51,861 nucleotides of DNA, from IMG/VR virus record IMGVR_UViG_3300038560_000034, positions 1 through 51,861 of that record; one strand, 5' to 3'. The translations under genes were made by a program, and so were the position numbers. This DNA comes from a virus. Under the pieces are notes generated by a model. It made no database searches and was not told the DNA's origin. It saw nothing but the letters and a program-made list of their open reading frames with translations. The first letter of the stretch is position 1. Each line of letters starts with the position of its first letter. Shown here in pieces: positions 1 through 8,650 of this stretch.

Positions 1-127
1 GGGCGCGCTCCCGCAAGCCACGATCCGTAACTTCGGCTAACCCAAGTGCCAGGCCACCACCCGAAAACGGCTCAGAAGGCAAGTATTGAGCACGATTTCC
101 GCAAGGCAAGCGAGCGAATCAGTCGAT
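1..127. repeat. Terminal direct repeat, left copy
   Basis: Bases 1-127 are identical to bases 51735-51861. An exact 127-base overlap at the two ends of a contig is what a de Bruijn assembler with a 127-mer leaves when it walks round a circle. The simplest reading is therefore a circular or circularly permuted genome of about 51,734 bp. A true short terminal repeat used in packaging is possible but would rarely be exactly 127 bp. The winged-helix gene crosses this repeat, so no gene is broken by the join. Confidence 0.93.
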
Positions 128-469
128 GGTCTCTAAAATCTCCACCGTCGCAACCTGCGCCCTCAGTCTCCATTTCGAATCTCGCCACCGTCGCTTAGCC
201 GTGATCGGCTCGACACCGAGCAGCTCGAACCCAGCCTGCGTGAGCGCCCATTGTCGCGCTCCAATCTTCGCGACCATCCCAAGCTCACTTAGTCGCGCTA
301 AGCGATAGCGCAACGTCCGAGCGCAACGCAACGATCGTCCGGGCTTGTGCAGATCCTCAGCGCTCGGCCACCAGCCGTGATGATGACAATGCCTATACAG
401 CCGGCAAAGCATTGTCGCCCAACTTTTGCGCTGGAGTGTGAGTAATGCGCGTGCGCGCGAGACTACCAT
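119..469 (-). CDS. Winged-helix DNA-binding protein, putative phage regulator
   Basis: This 116-residue basic protein has a helix-turn-helix and wing pattern over roughly residues 28-85. A leucine-rich recognition stretch (ARTLRYRLARLSELGMV) is followed by a beta wing and the phrase ALTQAGFELL, which is typical of wHTH transcription factors. It stands alone on the minus strand, divergent from the small gene at 676, as a phage repressor or early regulator often does. No convincing Shine-Dalgarno site precedes the ATG at 469, and a second ATG lies 19 codons inside. The frame stays open for about 90 codons after the TGA stop (see findings). The specific target is unknown. Confidence 0.7.
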   Translation of the reverse strand: MVVSRARALLTLQRKSWATMLCRLYRHCHHHGWWPSAEDLHKPGRSLRCARTLRYRLARLSELGMVAKIGARQWALTQAGFELLGVEPITAKRRWRDSKWRLRAQVATVEILETID

Positions 470-675
470 TGCCGTGAGGATTCGGTTAGTGCGCAGAGTA
501 AAGTCCTGCTCTCCCCTCTGTACGCGTGTTCAAGCGCGTGAAATCAGGCAGAATCAGCCAGGGTATGGCAACCCTCCGACCCCTCACCGGGACTGAGGCC
601 AGCGAGCGAGTGACGTACTAAAACCAACGAAGCCCAGAAAAATTACAACATAAATATAAGCGAGGTAAGCAAGCC
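470..675. promoter_or_regulatory. Divergent intergenic region between the wHTH gene and gene 676
   Basis: These 206 bp separate two divergent genes and show no ORF of note. They contain an ACGCG/CGCGT inverted repeat with an 8-base centre (about 522-539), a CCTCA/TGAGG inverted repeat near 582-598 and an AT-rich block (about 638-660) just before the ribosome site GAGGT of the gene at 676. No promoter with both boxes close to consensus was found. Promoters and operators for the wHTH protein are expected here but are not resolved. Confidence 0.4.
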
Positions 676-888
676 ATGAGAGTTGTCGAGCCGTTACGCT
701 CGGAGTTGGTGCAGATGATTATCGACTCACACAGTGATCCGAAGGTCTGTGAGAAGTTCGGCATGGAGCAGCGTGGATACGTGGCGTACTGGGTCGATCA
801 CGTCTGCACGGCAATTAACCAGCGCCTTGAGGAGCACGCGCCTGGGATCAGTAAGAGGAGCGCAACGCCGATGGAGGAAACGGAGTAG
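676..888 (+). CDS. Small conserved-looking phage protein, unknown function
   Basis: This is a 70-residue soluble, mildly acidic protein. The start is supported by GAGGT with about 9 bases of spacing before ATG 676 and an AT-rich region upstream. The middle (EKFGMEQRGYVAYWVDHV) looks like an amphipathic helical core. It is divergent from the winged-helix gene and may be its regulatory partner or an early gene. No family recognised. Confidence 0.65.
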   Translation: MRVVEPLRSELVQMIIDSHSDPKVCEKFGMEQRGYVAYWVDHVCTAINQRLEEHAPGISKRSATPMEETE

Positions 889-1006
889 CGACAAAGGGGG
901 GCGAGAGCTTACCTGACGACTCGGTTAGCCAGTGGGAACAGAGAAGCCGTCCTCAGTGATTCGGGGCGGTTTCTTGCTTGGTAGCAGTAAATATTCCACG
1001 GGGAAC

Positions 1007-1219
1007 CTATTGCGCTGGGGTGGGGTTTTCGGCTTCATCCATCTCAGCAAGAAGATTCTGATAGGCGAGGATCGCGCCGTTGAATTGCTGCGCGATATTG
1101 AGATGTCCGTCGCGCTGTTGCGTGGCTTCCGCGATTTTCTTTTCAAGGTTAGCGCGCGACGTTGGCTCGGTCTTCTCGGGTGGTTTTCCGTTCGTCGAAA
1201 CGGTTTTGAGTTTTCCCAT
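1007..1219 (-). CDS. Small coiled-coil-like protein
   Basis: A 70-residue protein with a charged, proline-containing N-terminus and a long helical C-terminal half (about residues 22-62, with KKIAEATQQRDGHLNIAQQF at its core) that suits a short coiled coil. It lies on the minus strand before the plus-strand structural cluster. A competing plus-strand frame (932-1255) has poorer composition, so I prefer this one. No clear ribosome site is seen. Function unknown. Confidence 0.5.
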   Translation of the reverse strand: MGKLKTVSTNGKPPEKTEPTSRANLEKKIAEATQQRDGHLNIAQQFNGAILAYQNLLAEMDEAENPTPAQ

Positions 1220-1256
1220 GCGGGGACTTTCGGCACCGAGCGGAACCTAGCCTAGT

Positions 1257-1583
1257 ATGTCGGGAACACAAGGCAGTGGAGATCGCAATGTTGCGTGGCA
1301 GGCGCTCCGCGAGGCGCTTGCAGCGCTCCAAGTCGTTGAGCCGCTGCAAAATAAAACGGCGCTTGGAGGCGGGAATTACTGGGTCGTAACGGGCCAGTAC
1401 ATTTCGACGGGGCAGACACTCGTGCCGATTCAGTTGCCACGTACGCCCAGTGGGATCATCGTGGTCGATAATTCAACGGGCGGCGTCGTCTTCCGCAATT
1501 CAACGGACGTAGCGGCGTCGGGGCCGAGTACGTATGCGTGCCGCGCGACGACGGCAACGTCGGTCACGGCCATTGTTATCTAG
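1257..1583 (+). CDS. Small beta-rich virion-type protein
   Basis: This 108-residue protein has a short helical N-terminus and a beta-rich remainder (GNYWVVTGQYISTG, LPRTPSGIIVVDNSTGG) of the kind found in phage decoration and fibre-associated proteins. It is the first gene of the large plus-strand structural run and abuts the next gene, whose GTG directly follows the TAG. The ribosome site is weak. A virion role is inferred from position and composition only. Confidence 0.6.
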   Translation: MSGTQGSGDRNVAWQALREALAALQVVEPLQNKTALGGGNYWVVTGQYISTGQTLVPIQLPRTPSGIIVVDNSTGGVVFRNSTDVAASGPSTYACRATTATSVTAIVI

Positions 1584-2000
1584 GTGATCGTTCGTGCTCC
1601 GGTTCCATCCGACGCGCGTGAGATTCGGCGCATCGCCTGGGAAAACAACCTCCCGGTTCACTGGCACTGGCCGCCCGGAAAACATGGGCTTGTGGTCGAG
1701 CACGACGGCCGGCTCCTTGCCTTCACGATTATCTACGAATCGGTGTACGGCCTCGTCATTGACGAACTCTGGGAGGAGCAGTCCAAGGACGGCTTCCGCG
1801 GGCTTTCGGTGCTCAGCAAGCACCTCGAAGGCGTGGCGCAGCGACTTGCGGATGAACGCGATGAGCCTCTGATGATCGGTGGGGTCGTGCGCATGGATAA
1901 AGAGCGCCATCGTGCGGCGCTGCGGAACCGCGACTACACCGTGGAGGCCGAAGTGCTCGGCAAGCTGTTCTTGCCAAAACGGCTGCACCGTGCGACATGA
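1584..2000 (+). CDS. GNAT-fold-like acetyltransferase-type protein
   Basis: This 138-residue protein begins with a GTG immediately after the preceding TAG. The order of elements recalls the GNAT fold: an N-terminal VRAPVPSDAREIRRIA strand-helix, a GLVVEHDGRLLAFTIIYES beta hairpin and a C-terminal RDYTVEAEVLGKLF strand. GNAT-like proteins are common next to phage structural genes. The acetyl-CoA loop (Q/RxxGxG/A) is not clear, so the enzyme may be inactive or divergent. Assignment is by pattern, moderate confidence. Confidence 0.5.
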   Translation: MIVRAPVPSDAREIRRIAWENNLPVHWHWPPGKHGLVVEHDGRLLAFTIIYESVYGLVIDELWEEQSKDGFRGLSVLSKHLEGVAQRLADERDEPLMIGGVVRMDKERHRAALRNRDYTVEAEVLGKLFLPKRLHRAT

Positions 2001-2009
2001 GGCCGTAGC

Positions 2010-2582
2010 ATGTCCTCGCTTTTTTCCTCGCCCTCGAAGCAGGCGCAACAAGCCGCCCAAACCGCTGAATCCGCGGCAGCAACCGAAATTGGCTCCCCCG
2101 GGCCCGTCAATGTCCCGAGCGCCGATGGAAGCTCGACGACCATTTCGCCGACCGGGTCTGGCCTTGAAGGCTACGTGCAGCAGGGAGAAGAGGCCGAGCA
2201 AGCCGCGATCGCGGGCCTCGGGGAGAGCCCGTATCTTGCGGCGGCCGGAGCGATGAATCCAAGCGGGTATGCGGTCAATCCGAGCAGCACGGTAACGTAC
2301 GGGGCTCCGACGCCACCCGGAGGCGTCACCCCGAGCCAAGCGGCGCCGACTGTTTCACCATCGGCTGCCAATGCATTTGCGCCCACGTCCTCGTCGTCAT
2401 CAACGCGCTACGCGCAGCCGGTCGCACGACAAACACCCGCCCCGGGAAGCGCCGCAACGACGAGCGTGGCTCAAGCAGTCCCCGCGACTGCACCTGCGAA
2501 TGCGGGCGGATATTCGAATACCTACGGGACGATGACGGCAGACGGTCAGTGGATCGGCAACGGCACCGGAGGCGGGGCGTAA
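2010..2582 (+). CDS. Low-complexity Ala/Ser/Pro/Gly-rich virion protein
   Basis: A 190-residue protein that opens with an N-terminal helix rich in Gln and Ala (SKQAQQAAQTAESAAATE) and then becomes almost entirely Ser, Thr, Pro, Gly and Ala. It precedes three larger proteins of similar composition and is directly followed by the GTG of the next gene. In podoviruses such clusters encode internal proteins ejected with the DNA. That role is inferred from composition and neighbourhood. Confidence 0.6.
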   Translation: MSSLFSSPSKQAQQAAQTAESAAATEIGSPGPVNVPSADGSSTTISPTGSGLEGYVQQGEEAEQAAIAGLGESPYLAAAGAMNPSGYAVNPSSTVTYGAPTPPGGVTPSQAAPTVSPSAANAFAPTSSSSSTRYAQPVARQTPAPGSAATTSVAQAVPATAPANAGGYSNTYGTMTADGQWIGNGTGGGA

Positions 2583-3515
2583 GTGGCCGATACCGACCTC
2601 AACTTTCTCGAAGGCGATGAAGGCGGCCAATCACAAGGCGGCGGTGGCTTCAGTGGTCCTGGGGGCGGCACGATCTACAATGGGCAAGTTCAGGACCCAA
2701 GCGGTGCCGTTTTTGGCGATGAGATGGCGGGCGGAGGCGGCTACGGTGCTGCCGGAAACGCGCTCGCTTTTCCGCAGATTCAATCACAAGCCCAATCCGG
2801 GACTGCGCCGGCGAACGCAGCGACAACGCCGAGCGGCGGCACAGCGTCGGGCCTACCAACGGCATCCGCCGTTCTTGGTACGGCTCCGCAGCCATTGCAG
2901 GCCTTCGGCGGCATTCCGCAGGTCAATCCGACGTACGCCGACCCGAATCAAAATCTCGGGTATGCGCAAGCCTATCAGCAACTCATGGACCAAAGTTTGC
3001 AGCCGACGTTTCAGGCGCAAGATCAATCCGAGCAAGATCAACTCGCCGCGCGTGGCATTTCATCCTCGGGTGCAGCCCAAGATTTAACGAACCAGTTGTA
3101 TCAAGGCCAAGGCGCAACGGTAGCCGGCGCAAATGCGCCCATCGTGCAGCAAGCCTATGGGAATACGCAGCAAGACATTACCGGCAACGTCGCAAGCGCA
3201 AACAACGCTGCAGCGACGAACGCGGGTTACTACAACGAGGCCCTGACCGGCAACGCAAATCTCTACAACACCTACGAGCAGACTCTTGAGCAACAGGGCT
3301 ACAATACGGGCAACGAGGAGTTGGTCGCCTACCTCAACAGCTTCAATCCAAGCAGCGGTGTGACGAGCGCGTATAATACCGCAACGGGTGGCGCGCAGGG
3401 CGCGGCGAGTAACGCGTTTAGCTCCGCGAATGCAGCGGGAGGCAGCGCGCTCGGCGGCGTTGCGGGTGGCCTCGGAACGTACTTTGGAGATGCAGCAGAA
3501 GCGGCGGCCGCATGA
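2583..3515 (+). CDS. Putative internal virion (ejection) protein
   Basis: This 310-residue protein starts with a GTG abutting the previous stop. The N-terminal third is Gly/Gln-rich and disordered-looking. Residues about 120-250 are helical and Gln/Asn-rich (YAQAYQQLMDQSLQPTFQAQ, then a LAARGISSSGAAQD motif common in podoviral internal proteins). The C-terminus is Gly/Ala-rich and could insert in membranes. The final ATGA overlaps the next gene. Ejection function is an inference. Confidence 0.6.
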   Translation: MADTDLNFLEGDEGGQSQGGGGFSGPGGGTIYNGQVQDPSGAVFGDEMAGGGGYGAAGNALAFPQIQSQAQSGTAPANAATTPSGGTASGLPTASAVLGTAPQPLQAFGGIPQVNPTYADPNQNLGYAQAYQQLMDQSLQPTFQAQDQSEQDQLAARGISSSGAAQDLTNQLYQGQGATVAGANAPIVQQAYGNTQQDITGNVASANNAAATNAGYYNEALTGNANLYNTYEQTLEQQGYNTGNEELVAYLNSFNPSSGVTSAYNTATGGAQGAASNAFSSANAAGGSALGGVAGGLGTYFGDAAEAAAA

Positions 3516-5110
3516 GCGCCGTCGATCAATCTGCCTATATCCCCGCTCCGCAAGCGCTTCCCGCTCCCGCGCCGACACAACAGGTTGCAATGGCCCCCCC
3601 GGTCGGCTTTCCTCCGCCCGTACCACCCGCAGTTGCTGCGCGCAAGCGCAAAGACGAGAAGAAAGACGTCGCAACCAAAGTCGGACGTAAGGTCCTCAAC
3701 GCGACGCAGAATCAAGGCCCAACGCCGCCTGCGAATCCGCTCGCAACGCCGTTACCCGCAGCGCCCGTGCAAAAGGCTGCTGTTGAGAGCGCGCCGCTCG
3801 GCCCAGACGGGAAACCGCTTCCCGCGCCACAAGAGCGCAACGTCGATTTTAAGCCCGCGCAATATAAGCCGCCGAACAAGGGCTTAGAGTACGCAGCACT
3901 CGCGCTCACGCTGCTTGCGCCGGGAACGAAGATCGCACAAGCCGCTGCGCAATTCGTTGGCGGACTCAACAAGGGCTCAGAAGAGGCCTATCAGCGCAAC
4001 GAGCAGCAGGCCGAACAGAAATACAAAGTCGATCAGGCGAACGCTGAGAATGAATACAAGAACGCGGTCGCGCGTTACGGCGCGGCTTCCGATGAAGCGC
4101 ATCGCGCCTTCGTCAATCAGCAGTCGGTCAACGGCGCTGACTTCGCAACGGCGGAAGCCGCCTGGCAAGCCAAAGTCGCCGGCATTCGACAGAAGCAAGA
4201 ACTCTGGACACAGGGGCTAATGATCGGCCCGAAGGGCAACGCCATCCCCGTTCCATTGCCGCCTGCGCTCGCAAAGCCACTTGGTCCGAACGCAACACCG
4301 CAGGCAAGTTTTCAGCGCCAGAACGCAATCGCCGACTTCTATGCAAAGAACGGTATCACGGGTGCTCCTGCGCAACGCGCGGACCGCCTTGCGCAAACGT
4401 ATCAATCCTTTATGATTGACCAGTATAATCAAGGCCGCGAAGATGCACGGCATGCCGATACCGAGAATCGTGAGGATACGCGGCAAGCGCGGACGTTTGC
4501 GCACGAAGAATATCTGCGACGACTCGAAGACCCAACGAAGAAAAACCAGGCAATGTCGGCAGCATTTGCTGCGCGCAACGATTACTATAACTTCATGGCT
4601 GATTCAACTAAGCCGAAGTTCGATAAAGACGGCAACAAGATCGCGGGCCCCGATATGTCGGCGGACGACAAGGCGGCGGTGCAGCCATACATTAACAAGA
4701 TTCTGCGCGACCCTGACCCGATGGGGATGAGCAAACACTATGCGGAAACGTCGTCGCTCACGGAGGCCCAGAAGCAAGCGATTAACCTTGCGGGCCAGTA
4801 CGGTTACGCACAGCGGTATGCAACGGACCCGCGTTCAATCAAGCCGCGTAGCGAGGCGTATTACGATGCGGTCGATCGCTCCAATGCAGCCGCCGCTGCG
4901 AAGCGCGCCGATGCAACGCTTGCGAAGTCCGGATTGAATCTTCGCGATCCGCAAGTCGCAGCCGAGATAAAGAAATTCAAGGACGCGGGCGTGCCTATCG
5001 ACGCCGACGCTATTGCGGCAATTAAGAAAGACCTCAAAGACCTCGCTGGGCAACGCGGAACGGCGGCATTCAACGCATCGGGAGTTGGGGAAAGCCAAGT
5101 AGGATTCTAG
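3512..5110 (+). CDS. Putative internal virion (ejection) protein
   Basis: A 532-residue protein overlapping the previous gene by ATGA. It has a Pro/Ala-rich N-terminus (about 1-125), a Gly/Leu-rich hydrophobic stretch near 128-155 (ALALTLLAPGTKIAQAAAQF) that could interact with membranes, and then a long, highly charged alpha-helical region with many Gln, Ala, Glu and Arg. Length, composition and position match the second of three ejection-type proteins of podoviruses. No enzyme motif was seen. Confidence 0.6.
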   Translation: MSAVDQSAYIPAPQALPAPAPTQQVAMAPPVGFPPPVPPAVAARKRKDEKKDVATKVGRKVLNATQNQGPTPPANPLATPLPAAPVQKAAVESAPLGPDGKPLPAPQERNVDFKPAQYKPPNKGLEYAALALTLLAPGTKIAQAAAQFVGGLNKGSEEAYQRNEQQAEQKYKVDQANAENEYKNAVARYGAASDEAHRAFVNQQSVNGADFATAEAAWQAKVAGIRQKQELWTQGLMIGPKGNAIPVPLPPALAKPLGPNATPQASFQRQNAIADFYAKNGITGAPAQRADRLAQTYQSFMIDQYNQGREDARHADTENREDTRQARTFAHEEYLRRLEDPTKKNQAMSAAFAARNDYYNFMADSTKPKFDKDGNKIAGPDMSADDKAAVQPYINKILRDPDPMGMSKHYAETSSLTEAQKQAINLAGQYGYAQRYATDPRSIKPRSEAYYDAVDRSNAAAAAKRADATLAKSGLNLRDPQVAAEIKKFKDAGVPIDADAIAAIKKDLKDLAGQRGTAAFNASGVGESQVGF

Positions 5111-5111
5111 C

Positions 5112-7469
5112 GTGTCGGCTGTCGATGACCTCATCGCATCGCGCAAGGGCTCATCACCGGAAGCGGCGGGCGGGAGCGCAGTCGATGCGCTCATTGCTTC
5201 TCGCAAGAGCGGCGGTGGCTCGACGTCAGAGAACGTCTTTCTCGCAAAAGGAAAGCAAGTCGGCACGAGCGTCGGCAAAGCGCTCGATGCGCAACGCTGG
5301 GCTGCGGCCAAACTCGCAACGGGCGAATCCGACACCGATAAGCAGATGACCAAAGAGCGCGAGATGGTCGGAACGCAAGGCGCGTATGAAGCGCTCGGCA
5401 AGGTGCCCGGCGTCGGCCATTTCTTACAAGGAACGAGCGACGTCATCCAACAGACCGTGACCGACCCGCTCACCTACGAAACACTCGGCGCTGGACCCGC
5501 ACTGCGCGCAATCAAGATCGGCGCAGACGGCTTGCCGCTTGCCGAACACATCGCGCAGGGCGCAATGAAAGCGATCAACGCAACGCCGTACGGCCGCAAG
5601 CTCTACGACTTCACGCACTGGGGCGGCGAGGTCGCGCGCGAGCAAGGGCCGGAAACCGTCCAATTCATTCGCGGTGCGGCGAACAAAGCGTCGAGTGCGG
5701 GAATGCGCGTACAGCAGCACTTGGAGCGCCGTTTCGATGCGGTTACGAAGCCGCTCAGCGACGAAGAAAAAGTCCAAGTCGGCCAAGCTCTCAACGGTGA
5801 ATCGAAAGCCGAGGACCTCGCGCCCAAACTCCAATCGGCGTATCGGCAACTACGGACGCTCACCGAACTCGATTACAAAATGCGCACGAATGTCACACGT
5901 TCGATCCTGTTCAATAGCCTCACGAAAGGCTTGCCGCAGGAACAGAAGTCCGCGCTCATGGCGGCGCTGCGATCGGGCAAAGCTCCGGCCGGTGATCTTG
6001 AACCCTACTACTCGCGCATTCAACGCGAACTTGAGGAGCAAATGCCGCGCCGGGAAAACTACCTTCCAACCAAGCACGAAAAAGCGCCTGAGGCTCCAGA
6101 AGGTACAGAAGCAAAAACGATCAACGCAGCGGAGCACTTCGACCCGCGTACGCTCGAACGCGAGCAAGTGAAAGTGGAGCGGCCCGAACAACTCTCCGAA
6201 GGCTTCGGGGCAATGGCGAGCAACGCGGGTCGTCAAGCACAGGTCGGCGTCATTCACGACTCGCTCGGCGAACTGCTCGATGATCCCAAAGTCTCAAAGC
6301 TCTTTGAGAAGACGCTGAAGGCAACGGGCGGTAAAGCCACGGACCTCGATAAGATCAAGGACCACTGGAAGGCACTCGTCGGGTATCCGCGCGCGGCGAC
6401 CGTTTCGTTGACGCCGCGCCATGCTGCGAACATTTTGGATCTGTTGGCGAACACTGTCGGTCCGGATAAGGCTCCTCAAGTTCTCAAAGAAACGATGAGC
6501 CTCGCCACCGAACTGATGAAGGCCAAAGGCGTCATCCCCGGAGTCAAGGCGGACCCGAAGAAGTACGTCGCGCTGACGAAAGAGGGTCGTGACCTCGGGG
6601 CCATCTCGGGCGAGTTCGTGGAGCGCACGCCGTTCTTCCAGAAGTTTCCCACCTGGGTTCCAGGCGTTGGCGGGAAGAGTACGGGACCGCTCGGGGCCTG
6701 GACGCGGACGAACAACGCGATTGTCTGGGCGATAGACGAAGCTGCAAAAATATCCTATGCCCGAGCAATCGCCGCAAGCGGTGAGGCCACTGGCCTACGT
6801 GCCGGCGGCCTGGCTTCATCTCGGCTCGTCGATTACTCCCACGTATCTCCGATGATCGAGAAACTTCGCTACGTTGCTCCTTTCGGTACCTTCCGTGGCT
6901 CGATTCCCGGCGCCGTTGCCGGTGGCGTTGCACGTAACCCAGCGCGCGCGGCATTTCTTAATCGCGCGAGCGGCGGCACGATGTACGGCGGCAAGCCCGA
7001 CCGTAAGCAGCATGGCATCGAATTGTTGAATCCAACGGCCGACGTTTCGCGTGGCCTCGATGCGCCTCAGGACTATCTGCGTTCGACCATCGGCGCTCCG
7101 GTTCAGGCGGTGGCAACCCTCGGCGCGGAAGCGATGACCGGAAACCCACTCGCGTCGATCAAGGAAACGGGCCAAGAGATTGCCGCAATTCCCGGCCAAG
7201 TCGCAAAGGGCCAATTCAGCAAGATCGGCACCGAGCCGAAGCAGTCCCCGTACGCAAAGGCCGTGGCCGAGCGGGCCGCGAGGTATCTGAACTACCAGAA
7301 CCCCATCGACCTTCGCTGGCTTATCGGCGCCGCCTCGGCGGGCGTCCTCGAAGCGCGAGCGGCCTTGCAGCAACTCGGCATGAGCCAATTCCAGGCACCG
7401 AAGGGAACGCCGCAAGAACGCCTCGGCAAAGAGGCGGCGCAGCAAGTCCTCGGAATTAGCGCGCGCTAG
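5112..7469 (+). CDS. Large internal virion (ejection) protein
   Basis: This 785-residue protein is the largest in the genome and uses a GTG start one base after the previous stop. The N-terminus carries two copies of an 11-residue motif (SAVDDLIASRK and SAVDALIASRK) about 24 residues apart. The rest is mostly helical and charged, with Gly/Ala-rich segments near residues 590-630 that may contact membranes. It resembles the large internal proteins that podoviruses inject. No lysozyme or protease motif is evident. The operon appears to break after it: a promoter follows directly at 7473. Confidence 0.6.
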   Translation: MSAVDDLIASRKGSSPEAAGGSAVDALIASRKSGGGSTSENVFLAKGKQVGTSVGKALDAQRWAAAKLATGESDTDKQMTKEREMVGTQGAYEALGKVPGVGHFLQGTSDVIQQTVTDPLTYETLGAGPALRAIKIGADGLPLAEHIAQGAMKAINATPYGRKLYDFTHWGGEVAREQGPETVQFIRGAANKASSAGMRVQQHLERRFDAVTKPLSDEEKVQVGQALNGESKAEDLAPKLQSAYRQLRTLTELDYKMRTNVTRSILFNSLTKGLPQEQKSALMAALRSGKAPAGDLEPYYSRIQRELEEQMPRRENYLPTKHEKAPEAPEGTEAKTINAAEHFDPRTLEREQVKVERPEQLSEGFGAMASNAGRQAQVGVIHDSLGELLDDPKVSKLFEKTLKATGGKATDLDKIKDHWKALVGYPRAATVSLTPRHAANILDLLANTVGPDKAPQVLKETMSLATELMKAKGVIPGVKADPKKYVALTKEGRDLGAISGEFVERTPFFQKFPTWVPGVGGKSTGPLGAWTRTNNAIVWAIDEAAKISYARAIAASGEATGLRAGGLASSRLVDYSHVSPMIEKLRYVAPFGTFRGSIPGAVAGGVARNPARAAFLNRASGGTMYGGKPDRKQHGIELLNPTADVSRGLDAPQDYLRSTIGAPVQAVATLGAEAMTGNPLASIKETGQEIAAIPGQVAKGQFSKIGTEPKQSPYAKAVAERAARYLNYQNPIDLRWLIGAASAGVLEARAALQQLGMSQFQAPKGTPQERLGKEAAQQVLGISAR

Positions 7470-7472
7470 GGA

Positions 7473-7501
7473 TTGACAATCTACTAGGCAGGACCTACTC
7501 T
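7473..7501 (+). promoter_or_regulatory. Sigma70-type promoter, leaderless configuration
   Basis: TTGACA (7473-7478), a 17-bp spacer and TACTCT (7496-7501). The predicted start point, seven bases after the -10 box, is 7508, which is also the first base of the GTG start codon of the next gene. The transcript would have no 5' leader, and no Shine-Dalgarno site is present. Confidence 0.7.
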
Positions 7502-7507
7502 GGATTA

Positions 7508-7768
7508 GTGAGTTGGTTCCAGCGCCTCTTCCGAAAGCCGCTTCGCATCGTGAAGATCGGCCTGCGCTCGAACCAAGGGAACCTCCGCATTGCGACGTTC
7601 CGCATCTATAGCGCGTCTGAGTTTCAGATGTCGGTTGACCGGCTTGATCCCAAAGAGGGCATCCAGTTTTCGATCCCGGTCGCGCGACTCAATACGGACG
7701 AATGTATTTGGATGCGCCCGAGCGTCGAGGACTTCGCGCGTCAAATAGTCGCTTGCGACCAATCGTAA
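7508..7768 (+). CDS. Small basic protein of unknown function
   Basis: An 86-residue protein with a basic amphipathic N-terminus (WFQRLFRKPLRIVKIGLR) followed by a beta-rich region ending in a short helix. The GTG start coincides with the predicted transcription start of the promoter just upstream, so translation would be leaderless. The neighbours are small virion and membrane proteins. No family recognised. Confidence 0.65.
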   Translation: MSWFQRLFRKPLRIVKIGLRSNQGNLRIATFRIYSASEFQMSVDRLDPKEGIQFSIPVARLNTDECIWMRPSVEDFARQIVACDQS

Positions 7769-7777
7769 AGGAATCAC

Positions 7778-8440
7778 ATGTTTGCTGAGATAGCCGAAAC
7801 CGCCGTAGGCCTAGGACTCCTCGCCGCATCATCCCCGGTTTGGGTACCGTACGTCGCGAAATTGCGTGTCGCTTACGGTGAGCGCGTGAAGCAAATTCAA
7901 GCCTCACAGGACGCGCGCGACGCGTATATCCCGGTGCAGCAGAAGCGGCAAGAGGAACTCGCAGGGCTTGTTCATCGCCAAGAAGTTGCGAAGCACACAG
8001 CGTACGCAATTCAATCCGAGGCCGCGCTTGCCGTCACGGAAGCGACGATCGAGCACGCGCTATCGAGCGGCGACCTTGCGCTCGCGCGTGATGGCGTCCA
8101 ACTTGCGCTTCCATCTCCGAATGGCGCAGCCAATCCTATTCCTCCCGAATACACGCAGCCTCGACTGCACCAGCCGACTACATACAAGCTAAACGAGCAG
8201 TTCAATCAACGCGCTAAGCATTCAGGAGGTCTGAGCGGGAGCGACCCGTTTCGCGACAATGGCTCGACCTTCTACCTCGACTTACTACGCAACGGGTATC
8301 AGCGTTCCGGCAAGCGCGACGATGAAGTCACAGATGTTCACACAGGAGAACGTATCGCCGTGGAGGGAGAACTTCTCCCACCAGAGTCTGCTGGAGTATC
8401 CGCACCAGTGGGAAGCGTGGAAGACGTTTCTGCCCGATGA
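7778..8440 (+). CDS. Protein with N-terminal hydrophobic segment and coiled-coil-like body
   Basis: This 220-residue protein has a mildly hydrophobic N-terminal segment (ETAVGLGLLAASSPVWVPYV, about residues 7-26), a long charged helix (about 30-110) and a Pro/Gly-rich C-terminal half. The topology suggests a membrane-associated or virion-internal protein. It sits between a small basic protein and a ribbon-helix-helix-like gene. No enzymatic motifs are visible. Confidence 0.6.
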   Translation: MFAEIAETAVGLGLLAASSPVWVPYVAKLRVAYGERVKQIQASQDARDAYIPVQQKRQEELAGLVHRQEVAKHTAYAIQSEAALAVTEATIEHALSSGDLALARDGVQLALPSPNGAANPIPPEYTQPRLHQPTTYKLNEQFNQRAKHSGGLSGSDPFRDNGSTFYLDLLRNGYQRSGKRDDEVTDVHTGERIAVEGELLPPESAGVSAPVGSVEDVSAR

Positions 8441-8458
8441 ATATCCAGGTGGCTATTA

Positions 8459-8650
8459 GTGAACGATAACTGCCGCGTTCAGCTCGACATTCGCGATCTG
8501 CCGCTCGGCATAAAGCCGAAGCTCAAACAGATGGCCCTCGATGCCGACTTGACGCTGACCGAGTACATCAAAGCGGCGCTGATCGACCTCGCCAAGAGCG
8601 ATGAAGAATTCGCCGCTTCGCAGCGCCCAGGATATACGCCGGTTCGATGA
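8459..8650 (+). CDS. Ribbon-helix-helix-like DNA-binding protein
   Basis: A 63-residue protein from a GTG start. The layout of a beta strand (VQLDIRDLP) and two helices (KPKLKQMALDADLTLTEYIK, then AALIDLAKS) matches Arc/FitA-type ribbon-helix-helix repressors, which bind operators as dimers. It ends by overlapping the next gene by ATGA. No toxin partner is adjacent, so it is more likely a regulator or a remnant than an antitoxin. Confidence 0.55.
   Translation: MNDNCRVQLDIRDLPLGIKPKLKQMALDADLTLTEYIKAALIDLAKSDEEFAASQRPGYTPVR

Noticed and set aside
932-1255. Plus-strand 107-codon ORF opposite the small coiled-coil gene
   Set aside because: Its composition is less protein-like than that of the minus-strand frame. 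Both cannot easily be real, and neither has a strong ribosome site.
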